From Verrucomicrobiia bacterium DG1235 (GTDB taxonomy: Bacteria > Verrucomicrobiota > Verrucomicrobiia > Opitutales > Opitutaceae), in contig DS990592.1 of NCBI GenBank assembly GCA_000155695.1, positions 3,333,973-3,397,972 of the forward strand: 64,000 nucleotides of DNA, in the 5' to 3' direction. Both the position numbers and the translations under genes were made by a program. Position 1 is the first letter of the stretch. Each line of letters begins with the position of its first letter. Below the pieces are notes generated by a model. It worked only from the letters and a program-made list of their open reading frames with translations, did not search any database and was not told where the DNA came from. This document shows positions 24,601 to 34,099 of this stretch, piece after piece.

Positions 24601-27600
24601 GATACATAACTGCAGCATCCGCGGCATTAATAGCACCATCGAGATCTCCCGTTTGCTTCTCCTGGATATTGTAATTCAGAGCATAGATAACCTCCCCAGA
24701 ATCGATGCCTCGAGTATAGTTCCAAACGAGGCGATTATAAACAGGGGATATCTCAACCCCTGGCTGCAAGAAATCGCTACGACCTCGCCAGAGAGCGAGT
24801 TCTTCTTCAAGGAGAGTCGCAACCTGTCCTTCGAATGAGAACATAGAGGTCGCTATATCACCATAAGTATTGTCAGCGGTCCCAATTCCAATTGTCGGAT
24901 TAAGGGCATCTGCCTTCGCTTCGTCACCTAATAGCGAATACAGATCGTTCAAATAACCGGACACAAGCAATAAGGCATCGTTGGCTGGTCCAAAATTAAT
25001 TCCTGCGTCGATACTTAGCATGCGGCCTCGATTGAGCACCGTTTCGTAGATCTCGATCAGACCATAGTCGTTTATAGTCGAAAGATTGAGGGCGACATCC
25101 CCCTCCCAACGAGCTCCCGCTTCAGTAAGCACACTTGCATCGGAATCCACCTCATTGGAAAACAGGTTCGTCACTCGCTGATTAAATGGGTTGATCCCCG
25201 CAAGAACACGTTTGATCCAACCTTCAGCCAAGGCAGGAGTCGTCCATTGCGAATAGCCACTCGTATCGCCATCCTCACGATCAGAACCGTCTTCATTGAG
25301 CAAGGGACGATAACGCATTATTAGATAGTTATCAGCCAAGGCTCGCACATCTGCCGTATCGCCAAGAATCGTGCGTACACCATCTGGATACTTCGCTGAG
25401 CTAAGGCTCAACCAACCATCAGCGGTTTTATCAAGTCGCTCATAGGCTTCGATCCGAAGATTGAATACAAGCGATTCATCCCTGGGCGCGTCGCTGAAGA
25501 GTTCAACAACAACCTCGTGTACAAACTCGTCTCCATCAATAGTACCCAGGCTAAGGATACTGCTATCAAGCCCATAAACACGCGACAAAGGCAGAAAACC
25601 TGTCGGAGCCCCAGTGGTCGAAGTGTTTGGATTACTGTCACCCTCCGGGAGATTCGCTCCTACCACCTCAACACCGTTCACGTAAACGCGTACACCAAGT
25701 TCGTCGTCCAAATCCAAGCTCAAGAAAATACCAGAAGCATCGAGGTCGATATCACTCGTAAAACTGCGATAGACGATACTGGACGGAGTTCCAAAACCTC
25801 CTTCTTCTTCCAAGGATTCGGGAACGAAGCCAGAGGCATCTTCCAATAAAGCTGCCACGGAAATCACTGTTGGAGTCGAATTTTCTGTGCGTCGGACTAG
25901 CACGCCTGCCTCCGCCCCATCGCGCATAACAAAGGTATCGTTCACCTCAGTCAAAGCAGCCTCAGTCGCAGTGAACTCGAACTCACCAATACCACCGTTC
26001 TCGACAACTCCCGAAAACGGGACGCCTTCATTCGGCACAACAAAACCAGTCGCAAGAACATCAAGTCGAGCCTCATCCAGGTCGTCCTTGGATTTTCCCG
26101 AATCAAACGCAGCAGGAAAACGGAGATGTCTCCAACTCCCGTCACCCATCAACAAGATGCGCTCGCTTTCAGTGACGACTGGAGGAAGCCCATCCACCGG
26201 AGAGGCAATCATCCACTCAAATTCGTATTCATCGACCGCTCCAGCGAAGTCCGAAATCTGCTGCATTGTCAGCATCTCGTTAAGTGGATTGGAAGAGAGT
26301 ACTGGCTTAACCTCGCCTCGGTACAAATCGTCAGTCACCTGCAGAATCTGCATAAGCACCGGATCTCCAACCGGAGTAAAGGCCTCGCCGTTTCCAAAGA
26401 TCATAGTTACGAAGCCAGCCCCAGGACCCGCCGCGCTCAGAGCATACGAATCGACTGCAATGTCTTCGTCTTCAACAGCAGCAAGCACATCCACCCCAAT
26501 CTCTTCATCCAATGCAATATTCGGCGAATAGGTTCCTGGTCGTTCGGCATCCTCGATAAATGTTTCCAAAGTTGTCGAAAGGCTATCTATCGCAGAGTCC
26601 CAAGCCCCCTTATTTTCGTCCCCTACGACGACTAAAGCCTTTAATTTATCTCGATCGCTATCGCTCAGAACATTGAGCAGGAGATAATCCTCGCCCAAAA
26701 CCTCATCCACAAACTCACCCTTGAACACCAAGGCTCCATCCTCTCCACGACTCGCATCATAGAAAAAACGCGACCCTAGATGCGGAGGCAATAAGCTGAA
26801 GAAAACCTTGCCCAAGTAACTCTCGGTGACCGCCGAGCCCGGTACCTTTGACAATGTCTCTGGACTTAAATAATACTCTTTTTCGCGAGTCGGATCATGC
26901 AGTACGACAGAAGGTTGCTCCTCGTTTTCAGGTCGAGCCGATTGCTGATAAATCACTTGAGCACTAATTTGACCTCGTACTGCCGGCAAGCCCCTCTTCG
27001 GGTTCGTCAAAGTTTCACCTGTGAATAAGACAGGCGTTCCGCTTGGCCAATATGGCTGGTAAGCAATCGCCAAGGCAGGCTCGTCTTCACCCGCATCCTC
27101 GTCTACATAATTCCCATCCGCACCTTTCGCCCGCAAATAAGGCTCAATCGTACCTACAACTGGCTGCACACTCTCTCCAGGGAAATAGAACCCTGGCAGC
27201 GTCTTGTAGTAGAACTGTACATTAAAGGCGTTATCGAAGACCGGTCCCAATTGGTCATGAGGACCACGATACACCCACAGATTTCCTTTACGGTCCTGAT
27301 AAGTGAATTTCGACCGATAGTCGTTGAGTACCAAATCCTCATCCACCAACGGGCTGGCACTTACATACCAATCATCAAAGTCTCCATCAACAAATCCCTC
27401 ATCAGAATCGAGAGCTACCCACTCTTGGAGCGCAATCTCCTCAAATTCATAGCGAATTATTTGAGCATCCCTAAAATCAGAGTAATCTGGATACACATTG
27501 CCTGAGTAAACATCGTCCGGATCAACCAACTCGTACTTAGCAACCTCATCATAATAAACAAGGGCCTCAGACTCGGTACGTAAGGTATTATCGTCCGGAT

Positions 27601-30600
27601 CAAGGTACATTGTGGTATAATAGTCTGAGGACACTTCGAAAGCGACGACGGCTACGCCATTATCCTCTTCGTTTGAAACAACATTAAGAGTAAATGATGT
27701 ATTCAACCCCGGTACATAAACAAACTGGTCTTCACCAACTACGATATCGTCCACTCCCTCAAACCCGTCCGTCACACTAAAATAGACGTAGGGATCTTGG
27801 TCCTCAGCAAAATCATAACCATATCCACTCAAGTCTCCATCTCCTACGCTAAGTGATTGCAACCGTACGGCAGCATCACTCACAAAGCCGCCTATAGTAT
27901 TTGTATGATATGAAGACTCGAAGACAAAGAGTCCCTTTTGCTCAGCGAGATCCGGACTCTGCAAATTATAGAATGTACTATCGACCAATACCGGACGGGC
28001 CACTGAGACAAATCCCCAACGTTCGTCCTCCGCAGGCTCTAGCAAATCAGAACTCTGCAGCTGTATCCAGTTTGCTTCTTTAGTTACGTTAAATCCTTCG
28101 CTCTCAGCCGCATCACTCAATGGCAGTTCCATCAGTGGCAAAGGCATTGGAGCCTGCAAAATAGTGCCCGCCTCCACTTCGTAATTGAAGACTTCTCCAG
28201 CGAGGCGATCTTCACGCTGAACCCGAAACGGAACTATCGAAATCCGAGCGTCGGCATCTTCGTATTCAAGCAGCACAAATGGTTCAGACGAGTATTCCCC
28301 GTCATCATTCGTGATCACGTTTAAATCGTCACGCAATGCATAGACTTGACCTCCCTGCATAAGAGCATGCTCTTCATTCGGATTATACCCGACCTTCGTC
28401 TTGTCATTTTCGAAATAGATTTTTCCCTTTGCCGGAAGGCTTGCCAACGCCCCACTCCCGTCATTGCTTGCCAAAACGATCTTCTCCGGATCGCTCGGCC
28501 ATTCCACAGTGTATCGAGCAAGCGTCGATGGCCAGTAATGAGCTGAGAAACCATCCGTCTCATCATCGTCACTTCGGCGGAACCACATGACCTCAAGTTC
28601 GTTATCCCCTGGGATTGCATTAACCGGAATAATCGCCCCTAGATTAGCTTCTTCGAAGCCGTCCGCAAATGGGTCAATGTATGCGTCTGGGTGTATCGAA
28701 TCTCCTTTATCTAGATTCACGTACCCAGCCCAGTAACCTTCGTCCTCTTCTGCCCCGAAGGATGTGGCAGGAACCTGCAGGCGTTCACCCACATAAACGG
28801 TTCGCTCGATCGTATGGGCGACCTCCGACGCATCTTCCCAATGAAAAGTATCCGAACCTTCATTATAGGAGTCGAGCTGTGTCGCCACGCTCCCGCTCAA
28901 CACACCAGCGGCAAACTCGCTACTTCCATCTACCGGTACGAGACTCTTATCAAGCCAAGAAAACACACGTTCGAAGCGAATTTCTTCGTCAGATTGAAAT
29001 CGCAACAAAGTACGATGCGCAGGCTGCGCTTCCGAAAGAAAAGTGAAGAACTCAAATCCAGAGGTGATCTCAGCACGTTCAAAATCTAGAGGATCCTGAT
29101 ACTCGATCACGGGGATCTCTTCCCCATTCAGCTGAACGCTTGTCTCCAACGCGGCTTCCTCTGTATCCACCAATGGACGTACATAATGGCTATATCTGCC
29201 GACGTCGGTCGGCCACTTAAGATCATAACGTACATATTCGCGAGGCCAGAGAATACCTTGCACTCCTTCTTCCAACCACCACACAAGAAGATCGTTTACG
29301 TTACTTGTTTCACGGCTCGCGTAGAGCTCCGTGTTATCTAAGTCGGAAGTGCTACTCGAATCAGTCGATTTCAGGTGGCGATAAACAAACTTAGCTCCAT
29401 CTCTGATATTAGCTAACCGAGGAACAAGTTCCTGCGTCCCTTCGCCATTCTCGATGCTCTCTAACGGCAGCGGTTCACCCAATTCCGTATGCTCGTCCTT
29501 CGGAACCGCACGCTTTAAAATGTCTACGATTTCAAACCCAAGATGCTCAGGGATCCCTGATTCGAGATCCTCCGTCCCAAGATACTCCAGAAACAGACGC
29601 CCTTCTCTGTTCAGCGCTTTCAATGATTTATCCGAAGGCGAATACCAGAATGTGGAAGTAACCGCAGAATTCGCTTCGACACCACCGTTCACTTCGGTCC
29701 CCACTCCGGTTCCTTCATTGATGGGAGTACCTTCCGACACGGGCACCTCACGTGGCATTTCGGAATTATATACGATCTTCACTTCCGTGACCCGTGTCTC
29801 CGGGATTTCGACAGGCACTCCATTGTACGCCCCCCCGGTCCAATAAATCGTCTTCGCTTCCTTAACGGGAGCTCCAGAAATGATGTAACGCTGAGGTAGT
29901 AATCGGTAAGTGAGTCCACCTTCGGTCATATAAGGAAGGTTTTCCGTATCCAGATCTTCAGTGCTTTGAGAAGTCGGCAACAGTTCACGCCAAACAACCG
30001 TTACCGGACCTGACTGGGTAGCAAAAACAGCGTTGGCGGACTCGCTATAGTGATAGCGCTCAGTAGAGCGTAGCTCGTTGGGCCTCGCTCTCCAATAGTC
30101 GTTATCATCAATTGGGTTTCCATCCTCATCTTCGCTCGGAGGAACGATCCCCTGCCCTCGTGTCGCAGTGGCATGCGTATAAGTATAGAGCCGGTAGTAG
30201 GCTGTAGACTCGATTACATATTTGCTCGGATCGTCATCGTAGTCGGCAGGCCGACCCACTTCCGCAGCGCTCTTTTGCCAAGTAAGATCAAAGGGAGATG
30301 ACTTATCTGCAGTCGCCTTTGCATAACCCAGTCGTTCATCCCAAACGATTCCTAAGCTATCGCTATCGAGATAAGGACGTGGATTCCAATAATCCGAAGG
30401 ATTTACTCCATCGAGCTCTACACCATCTGAATCCGTAATTGGGAGAGGGAGAACTTCACCGAATAAATAACTGCTCGAACGCCCAAACAGAGTCGCCCCG
30501 ATACGAGTCCGACCTAGTTTGAAGCTACTGCTGGATGGAGCCTCTACTTCGTTTCCAACCGACGTCACAGGCGCAATAGTGGAAAATGAATACAGAGACT

Positions 30601-30790
30601 TAAATTGCCCATCAACCGCAGTGTTCACAGCCGTTCCACCCAAACCATCAGCCGTACCATACTCTCCTTCGGAGATTCGATTGTAGGCGTCCTCTTCCTG
30701 GTCCAGCTCAAATATTTCAACCGCTTGAGCAAGCATCGGCAGGACAATTCCAGCGGCAAGGCAGAGTGTTCGTCTCTTAAAGAGCTTCAT
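21641..30790 (-). CDS. Giant exported protein (3049 residues), unknown function
   Basis: One uninterrupted frame of 9150 bp. Signal peptide at residues 1-23 (TLCLAAGIVLPMLAQA). Roughly residues 25-1800 are acidic and beta-rich, with no family I recognise. From about 1900 to 2120 the sequence becomes helical and partly TPR-like (GDLDGAINAADAAVMYPQGHGDAYGHYLMAIKNY). Residues about 2220-2700 are mostly long helices, interrupted by a Gly/Ala-rich hydrophobic stretch at about 2520-2577 (SAGIGALGILDLAKIANLAA). A compact beta-rich end (from about 2750) closes with VIPGRTLLNDPDEGLSRFID. The helices, apolar hairpin-like stretch and beta end recall Tc-toxin A subunits in layout only; I see no decisive motif. 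The gene is intact, so it is presumably under selection. Confidence 0.8.
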   Translation of the reverse strand: MKLFKRRTLCLAAGIVLPMLAQAVEIFELDQEEDAYNRISEGEYGTADGLGGTAVNTAVDGQFKSLYSFSTIAPVTSVGNEVEAPSSSSFKLGRTRIGATLFGRSSSYLFGEVLPLPITDSDGVELDGVNPSDYWNPRPYLDSDSLGIVWDERLGYAKATADKSSPFDLTWQKSAAEVGRPADYDDDPSKYVIESTAYYRLYTYTHATATRGQGIVPPSEDEDGNPIDDNDYWRARPNELRSTERYHYSESANAVFATQSGPVTVVWRELLPTSQSTEDLDTENLPYMTEGGLTYRLLPQRYIISGAPVKEAKTIYWTGGAYNGVPVEIPETRVTEVKIVYNSEMPREVPVSEGTPINEGTGVGTEVNGGVEANSAVTSTFWYSPSDKSLKALNREGRLFLEYLGTEDLESGIPEHLGFEIVDILKRAVPKDEHTELGEPLPLESIENGEGTQELVPRLANIRDGAKFVYRHLKSTDSSSTSDLDNTELYASRETSNVNDLLVWWLEEGVQGILWPREYVRYDLKWPTDVGRYSHYVRPLVDTEEAALETSVQLNGEEIPVIEYQDPLDFERAEITSGFEFFTFLSEAQPAHRTLLRFQSDEEIRFERVFSWLDKSLVPVDGSSEFAAGVLSGSVATQLDSYNEGSDTFHWEDASEVAHTIERTVYVGERLQVPATSFGAEEDEGYWAGYVNLDKGDSIHPDAYIDPFADGFEEANLGAIIPVNAIPGDNELEVMWFRRSDDDETDGFSAHYWPSTLARYTVEWPSDPEKIVLASNDGSGALASLPAKGKIYFENDKTKVGYNPNEEHALMQGGQVYALRDDLNVITNDDGEYSSEPFVLLEYEDADARISIVPFRVQREDRLAGEVFNYEVEAGTILQAPMPLPLMELPLSDAAESEGFNVTKEANWIQLQSSDLLEPAEDERWGFVSVARPVLVDSTFYNLQSPDLAEQKGLFVFESSYHTNTIGGFVSDAAVRLQSLSVGDGDLSGYGYDFAEDQDPYVYFSVTDGFEGVDDIVVGEDQFVYVPGLNTSFTLNVVSNEEDNGVAVVAFEVSSDYYTTMYLDPDDNTLRTESEALVYYDEVAKYELVDPDDVYSGNVYPDYSDFRDAQIIRYEFEEIALQEWVALDSDEGFVDGDFDDWYVSASPLVDEDLVLNDYRSKFTYQDRKGNLWVYRGPHDQLGPVFDNAFNVQFYYKTLPGFYFPGESVQPVVGTIEPYLRAKGADGNYVDEDAGEDEPALAIAYQPYWPSGTPVLFTGETLTNPKRGLPAVRGQISAQVIYQQSARPENEEQPSVVLHDPTREKEYYLSPETLSKVPGSAVTESYLGKVFFSLLPPHLGSRFFYDASRGEDGALVFKGEFVDEVLGEDYLLLNVLSDSDRDKLKALVVVGDENKGAWDSAIDSLSTTLETFIEDAERPGTYSPNIALDEEIGVDVLAAVEDEDIAVDSYALSAAGPGAGFVTMIFGNGEAFTPVGDPVLMQILQVTDDLYRGEVKPVLSSNPLNEMLTMQQISDFAGAVDEYEFEWMIASPVDGLPPVVTESERILLMGDGSWRHLRFPAAFDSGKSKDDLDEARLDVLATGFVVPNEGVPFSGVVENGGIGEFEFTATEAALTEVNDTFVMRDGAEAGVLVRRTENSTPTVISVAALLEDASGFVPESLEEEGGFGTPSSIVYRSFTSDIDLDASGIFLSLDLDDELGVRVYVNGVEVVGANLPEGDSNPNTSTTGAPTGFLPLSRVYGLDSSILSLGTIDGDEFVHEVVVELFSDAPRDESLVFNLRIEAYERLDKTADGWLSLSSAKYPDGVRTILGDTADVRALADNYLIMRYRPLLNEDGSDREDGDTSGYSQWTTPALAEGWIKRVLAGINPFNQRVTNLFSNEVDSDASVLTEAGARWEGDVALNLSTINDYGLIEIYETVLNRGRMLSIDAGINFGPANDALLLVSGYLNDLYSLLGDEAKADALNPTIGIGTADNTYGDIATSMFSFEGQVATLLEEELALWRGRSDFLQPGVEISPVYNRLVWNYTRGIDSGEVIYALNYNIQEKQTGDLDGAINAADAAVMYPQGHGDAYGHYLMAIKNYFKLFMDDDFTWVPRIEAVNILGVPVSVDYQDERKFASSAVEIAKAGQQTMELTLRQDYKNVAEKGWEHFADSRSNTRRTVPSTRYWGVDHWASRTQQGTYLNWVVGNAMLPEFDPDPTHEGIQVVDRQTVYELQELTFVAENTLASLDNAEAGLNPLGLEKDSIVFDLDPNGFGVGETSHFEQIFERAKTALNNAVIAFNGAKDVTGTMRSEEDSLNEYQAKIDAQERAYENQLIELFGTPYADDIGPGKTYSSGYNGPDLVHFTYVDDDTIDIPNFEKKEDLPYYLEFFVGDNTTEGFWASSGLNERLVSQSDDEVDGPAMQVLEYNLSPNGFIEKPDAWTGSRQYEGQLQIAINEIASKRDAAYEELESYKYYTYVLHRQLDIFMAKVRTLSDIKGYNEKIRDLETAAGLVRTGMQAIDLLLSSQMDSAERIENLALTAVPQSLVFGMANGGDTLSSAKAGIKSAGIGALGILDLAKIANLAAGEIAAGVIDKFAGDVYFNDIVPAEILLTETEAVYEVDAALGDLTGQIFPLNRALQEWQKARMEYSALLAKGQMIQAEREIFRKRSAVVIQGYRTRNAAFRLFRNEKLERYKSLFDLAARYTFLAAQAYDYETGLLGSDEGRDFVSRIIQSRALGVVQDGEPQFGGSNSGDPGLSSVLAEMAGDWSILKSRLGFNNPDVYGTTFSLRTENFRIFPGEEGAEKWRDVLEAGRVPDLLADPDVKRYAMQIDSGDGLPVPGIVIEFSTRIKNGDNFFGNALAGGDHTFSPTSFATKIFSSGIVLDGYNGMDDPTVNSGATLGADSPSDPDLAFLGENTLSATPYIYLIPVGDDIMRTPPLGDESQLRGWSVQDVTIPLPFNIGASEHSSKDFYGSSDSLSEPLFGLRKHQAFRPVSDESVYSGDSGRLFPSEFTNNRLIGRSVWNTRWKIVIPGRTLLNDPDEGLSRFIDTVEDIKLHLETYSYSGN

Positions 30791-30857
30791 AGGCCAGTTG
30801 GTATCAGAATCGCTTGGGAAAATAGAAAGAAGGTTCGCGGGCTAGCGTCACACTGCC

Positions 30858-32282
30858 TTATTCCGCGAGTGACTGCACGAGGGCTTCAAGCGCCGCGAGA
30901 CGTTCGCGAAGAGCTGCGTTTTCTGCCTCTAGCGTATCCACTTTTTCATTGAGCTCATTGATTCCCTCAATCGCTACGACACCCAGTGCAGTGTAATTAA
31001 GCGAAAGGTGCTCGCCAGATTCCCCTACCACCTCTGGGAAGACTTCCTGGACGTCTTGGGCAATGAAACCGTACTGCAATCCCACTTCTGGACTCGCCTT
31101 AAAGTGATAGCTTTTAGCCTCCAATTGGGCTAAACGCGGCAGAACGTCATTTATTGGTTCAATATCTTGCTTCAAACGACGGTCACTACTTTGGCTGAAT
31201 AGAAGTCCTACAACGACCCCCGAGGTGTTCACTGTGAAATTAGCGTTTCCTTCAAAATCGTACCCTAGATAATTGTAGACTTGGCCACGACCATGCTCCG
31301 CCATCGCAGAGAATGCCGAAATGGGGCTATGCTTATTAACTCCCCAATAGCCATGTAGCAGCACATTTTCAGCGAGCTCAGAAGAAGCGACAGAGCCTTC
31401 AGCCAGATCATCCGCTGTCAGAGAATTATTAAAGACTTCATCCGAACCAACCGCACCCGTCGCGATCTCCGAGGCCTTCACCGCATCCGCTTTGATCTCC
31501 GCAGAGTCGACCGAATTGTTGCCCAAATCATCTGCTGTCAAAGAACCATTAGCCACTTCTGACGAACCAACCGCACCAGCCACTATCTCAGCTGAATCGA
31601 CCGAATTGTCACCCAAATCATCTACCGTCAAAGATCCGTCCTCGACCTCATCAGTACCAACCGCTCCATCGACTATCTCTGCCGAATCGACTGAATTGAT
31701 GCCCAAATCATCTACCGTCAAAGATCCGTCCGCCACAGCGTCAGAGCCTACCGCACCATCATCGATCGAACCCGCGACGATAGAATCGTCATCTACGCTA
31801 CCCGCAACATTGGCGTAGGACGCGAGGAACGCGTAGGCATTCGGCAAGATTCTCAAACGTGGCGATAGCTTTTGAAATTCACCATCATTATCGACCTGAA
31901 TTTCAACGTAGCGGTCCGAGGCGGTAGGACTCCTAAATGCCGCAGCCAAATCATGCTTATCGTCTCCGCTGATTGCTGTGCCCTCACCGAGGATCGCGCT
32001 GAAATAACCTCCATCGACCGTAACCGTTTGCGACTCGGCAAACACTGACTCGCCCCCTTCTTCGGCCGTGTAAACAATGAACTGCATCGCCTTATTCTCA
32101 GGAGTCGGGTCGCCAACGGGATCGCCAGCGTCATTGGTGAGATAGCTCTGCACCGTCATGAACTTCGGCGGTGTCTCCGCCGCAAAAGCAGTCGCAATTG
32201 ATGCGACAATTGCCAGTGCCACAAATGGCGATCGGGTTGAAGTTTTCTTTAAGAGTCCAGCCAGAGCGTTTAGTACATTCAT
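30858..32282 (-). CDS. Exported fibre-like protein with C-terminal S74 self-chaperone domain
   Basis: 474 residues. Signal peptide (about 10-35), then a tail-fibre-associated beta domain (to about 160, ending LSPRLRILPNAYAFLASYAN). Residues about 160-300 hold degenerate repeats of 22-24 residues built on GSLTVDDLGINSVDSAEI. The C-terminus from about 367 is the intramolecular chaperone of peptidase family S74: SDRRLKQDIEPI, then YGFIAQDVQEVFPEVV and NYTALGVVAIEGINELNEKV, closing in a coiled coil. S74 domains assemble trimeric fibres and then cut themselves off. They are best known from phage tail spikes, but this gene is in a chromosomal operon with no phage genes nearby. Third gene of the operon. 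Confidence 0.88.
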   Translation of the reverse strand: MNVLNALAGLLKKTSTRSPFVALAIVASIATAFAAETPPKFMTVQSYLTNDAGDPVGDPTPENKAMQFIVYTAEEGGESVFAESQTVTVDGGYFSAILGEGTAISGDDKHDLAAAFRSPTASDRYVEIQVDNDGEFQKLSPRLRILPNAYAFLASYANVAGSVDDDSIVAGSIDDGAVGSDAVADGSLTVDDLGINSVDSAEIVDGAVGTDEVEDGSLTVDDLGDNSVDSAEIVAGAVGSSEVANGSLTADDLGNNSVDSAEIKADAVKASEIATGAVGSDEVFNNSLTADDLAEGSVASSELAENVLLHGYWGVNKHSPISAFSAMAEHGRGQVYNYLGYDFEGNANFTVNTSGVVVGLLFSQSSDRRLKQDIEPINDVLPRLAQLEAKSYHFKASPEVGLQYGFIAQDVQEVFPEVVGESGEHLSLNYTALGVVAIEGINELNEKVDTLEAENAALRERLAALEALVQSLAE

Positions 32283-32314
32283 GATTATTATATTAAAATT
32301 TTGGATACCTCACT

Positions 32315-34084
32315 CTATTCCGAGAGAGTAGTGAGCAGAGTGTCGTTGTCAGAAAGTCGGGTTAAAAGAAAAGTGCCTTGCACCTCGTAGGATTTCGCAT
32401 CTTCGCCAGTAAGCGTTATGGTCTCAGAATAGGAGCCGCCCATCTCGACACTTCCTGCGGTGAGAGCAGTGAAATCGTCGGACGCCCCCGAAAATGAAAA
32501 ACTCAGAGCTCGGCTCACCGAGAACGATTCTGTTCCCGCTGGAGCGGCTCCATCAAAAGTAGCATTGCGGTTGTCATGATCCGGGTGATACGTATGAAGA
32601 AATGGGTTCGAACGTTGATCGTCCGCCCCGAGGTCAACCGTGGTCGTCAACGTATTACCCAGATCAAAGCTTCCACCAGAAAGTACCCATGGAAGATTGC
32701 CTTCTGTCCAAGGAAGATTCGGAGCGCTAATACGACGAGCCAGGTCGAAACTATCTGAATCCAGATTTCCTTCGAGAGTCGTCAACACAGGATCCAACGA
32801 ATCATCAATTCCGCTATAGACACGTTGCAAAAGTTTGGCAGTGCCATCTGCCCCCACATGCATAATGACTCGCAACTTGAATCCACGCGGCACGCCTCCA
32901 AACGACGTATCCGTTCCAGTCAATACGGCGTCATCTGTAGTTCGGTCATAATAGCTTAAATTATGTCGCACTTGGGTTACCAAAGCCTCACCAACCCACA
33001 ACCCCGAGAAATCTCCTTTGGTCGCGCTCACAGGCAAATCGTATTGAGCATACCCTACGGAATCGGTAAATCGCAGCAAACTCGCATAGAGGTCACCCGA
33101 GCTCCCAGACATTTCCGAACGATCGAGCCCAAGTACAATGCTCACAGCAGACCCCTCTTCACCCTTAGGAGCGAGCACCCAGCTGCTGTTCTCCTCGCTC
33201 AATCGCGAGTAGCTATGAGTCAAGGTTTCAGGATCAAGAGTCCCACGTACCAATAATTCCGGAGTCCCCACTACAGTAGTTTGCCCGGCAGGAGCCGTTT
33301 CAGACGCGATGTCCTCCATCGTAACCGTCAATTCCTCAGCGGTGTTGTTAGAGAGCCGAATCCCATAGGTGCTGCCTTGCTCCCCAAACCCGACCCCAGA
33401 CTGCGACTGCAAATCCAAAGCAAAGGGAGAATAATAGCGATTATACACATCCTCCGACCGTATCCAAAAAGCCGTTCCTCTCTCTGCGTCTGTTGATCGT
33501 AGATCGAATACCTGTTTGGGGTTTTCAGAAATCGGACCACCATCGTAGCCGAAAACCTCAGCTCCAAAGCGCAGATCGGGAGCGGGTTCCAGGAAATCGA
33601 ATAATGAAGGGGCGCCGGTGGGCACAGTAGAAAACCCTATAAAATTCGATCCGTCCGAACTCCAATTGTAAGTCGGCGGTACTGGCTGCCCTTTAAGGTT
33701 CAAGGTATAATCAGAAGCCTCAGATTCGTCCAAGCGAATCAAATACGCAGCATTGCCAATCGGGGAATCGATTGTCGCATCCAACGGAAACGCCTTTTTC
33801 CAAGACAACCAACGCGAGTTCGTATCCAGAGGTGCCTGAGGAGAGGTCACAAACATCAGTGTCGAAAAGTCCGGTTTCCACAGCCAAACCTCCGTTACCG
33901 GCGTCGAGGCAAACAGTTCAGTCATCGTCGTGTGCTGCATATCAACATGCAAGTAAACACCGTTCCACCCTGGTTTCAGAACGACAGACTGGGTTTGCCA
34001 CTGCGCCTGAACAACAGCGATACTCGCCAAAGCGAGAAGGCTGCTTATAGTGGACTTGATAATTCGTGTTAGGATTCGATCCAT
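32315..34084 (-). CDS. Large exported beta-rich protein, unknown family
   Basis: 589 residues, signal peptide 1-28 (SLLALASIAVVQAQ). The N-terminus reads WQTQSVVLKPGWNGVYLHVD, a start I associate with Verrucomicrobiota secreted proteins of unknown function. The rest is beta-prone, with a run resembling an immunoglobulin-like module (FSGLWVGEALVTQVRH near 365) and a lipocalin-like end (SVEMGGSYSETITLTG...YEVQGTFLLTRL). Only 15 bp separate it from the kelch gene and 32 bp from the S74 gene. I cannot give a function. Confidence 0.75.
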   Translation of the reverse strand: MDRILTRIIKSTISSLLALASIAVVQAQWQTQSVVLKPGWNGVYLHVDMQHTTMTELFASTPVTEVWLWKPDFSTLMFVTSPQAPLDTNSRWLSWKKAFPLDATIDSPIGNAAYLIRLDESEASDYTLNLKGQPVPPTYNWSSDGSNFIGFSTVPTGAPSLFDFLEPAPDLRFGAEVFGYDGGPISENPKQVFDLRSTDAERGTAFWIRSEDVYNRYYSPFALDLQSQSGVGFGEQGSTYGIRLSNNTAEELTVTMEDIASETAPAGQTTVVGTPELLVRGTLDPETLTHSYSRLSEENSSWVLAPKGEEGSAVSIVLGLDRSEMSGSSGDLYASLLRFTDSVGYAQYDLPVSATKGDFSGLWVGEALVTQVRHNLSYYDRTTDDAVLTGTDTSFGGVPRGFKLRVIMHVGADGTAKLLQRVYSGIDDSLDPVLTTLEGNLDSDSFDLARRISAPNLPWTEGNLPWVLSGGSFDLGNTLTTTVDLGADDQRSNPFLHTYHPDHDNRNATFDGAAPAGTESFSVSRALSFSFSGASDDFTALTAGSVEMGGSYSETITLTGEDAKSYEVQGTFLLTRLSDNDTLLTTLSE

Positions 34085-34099
34085 AGTGATTCGTTCGTG

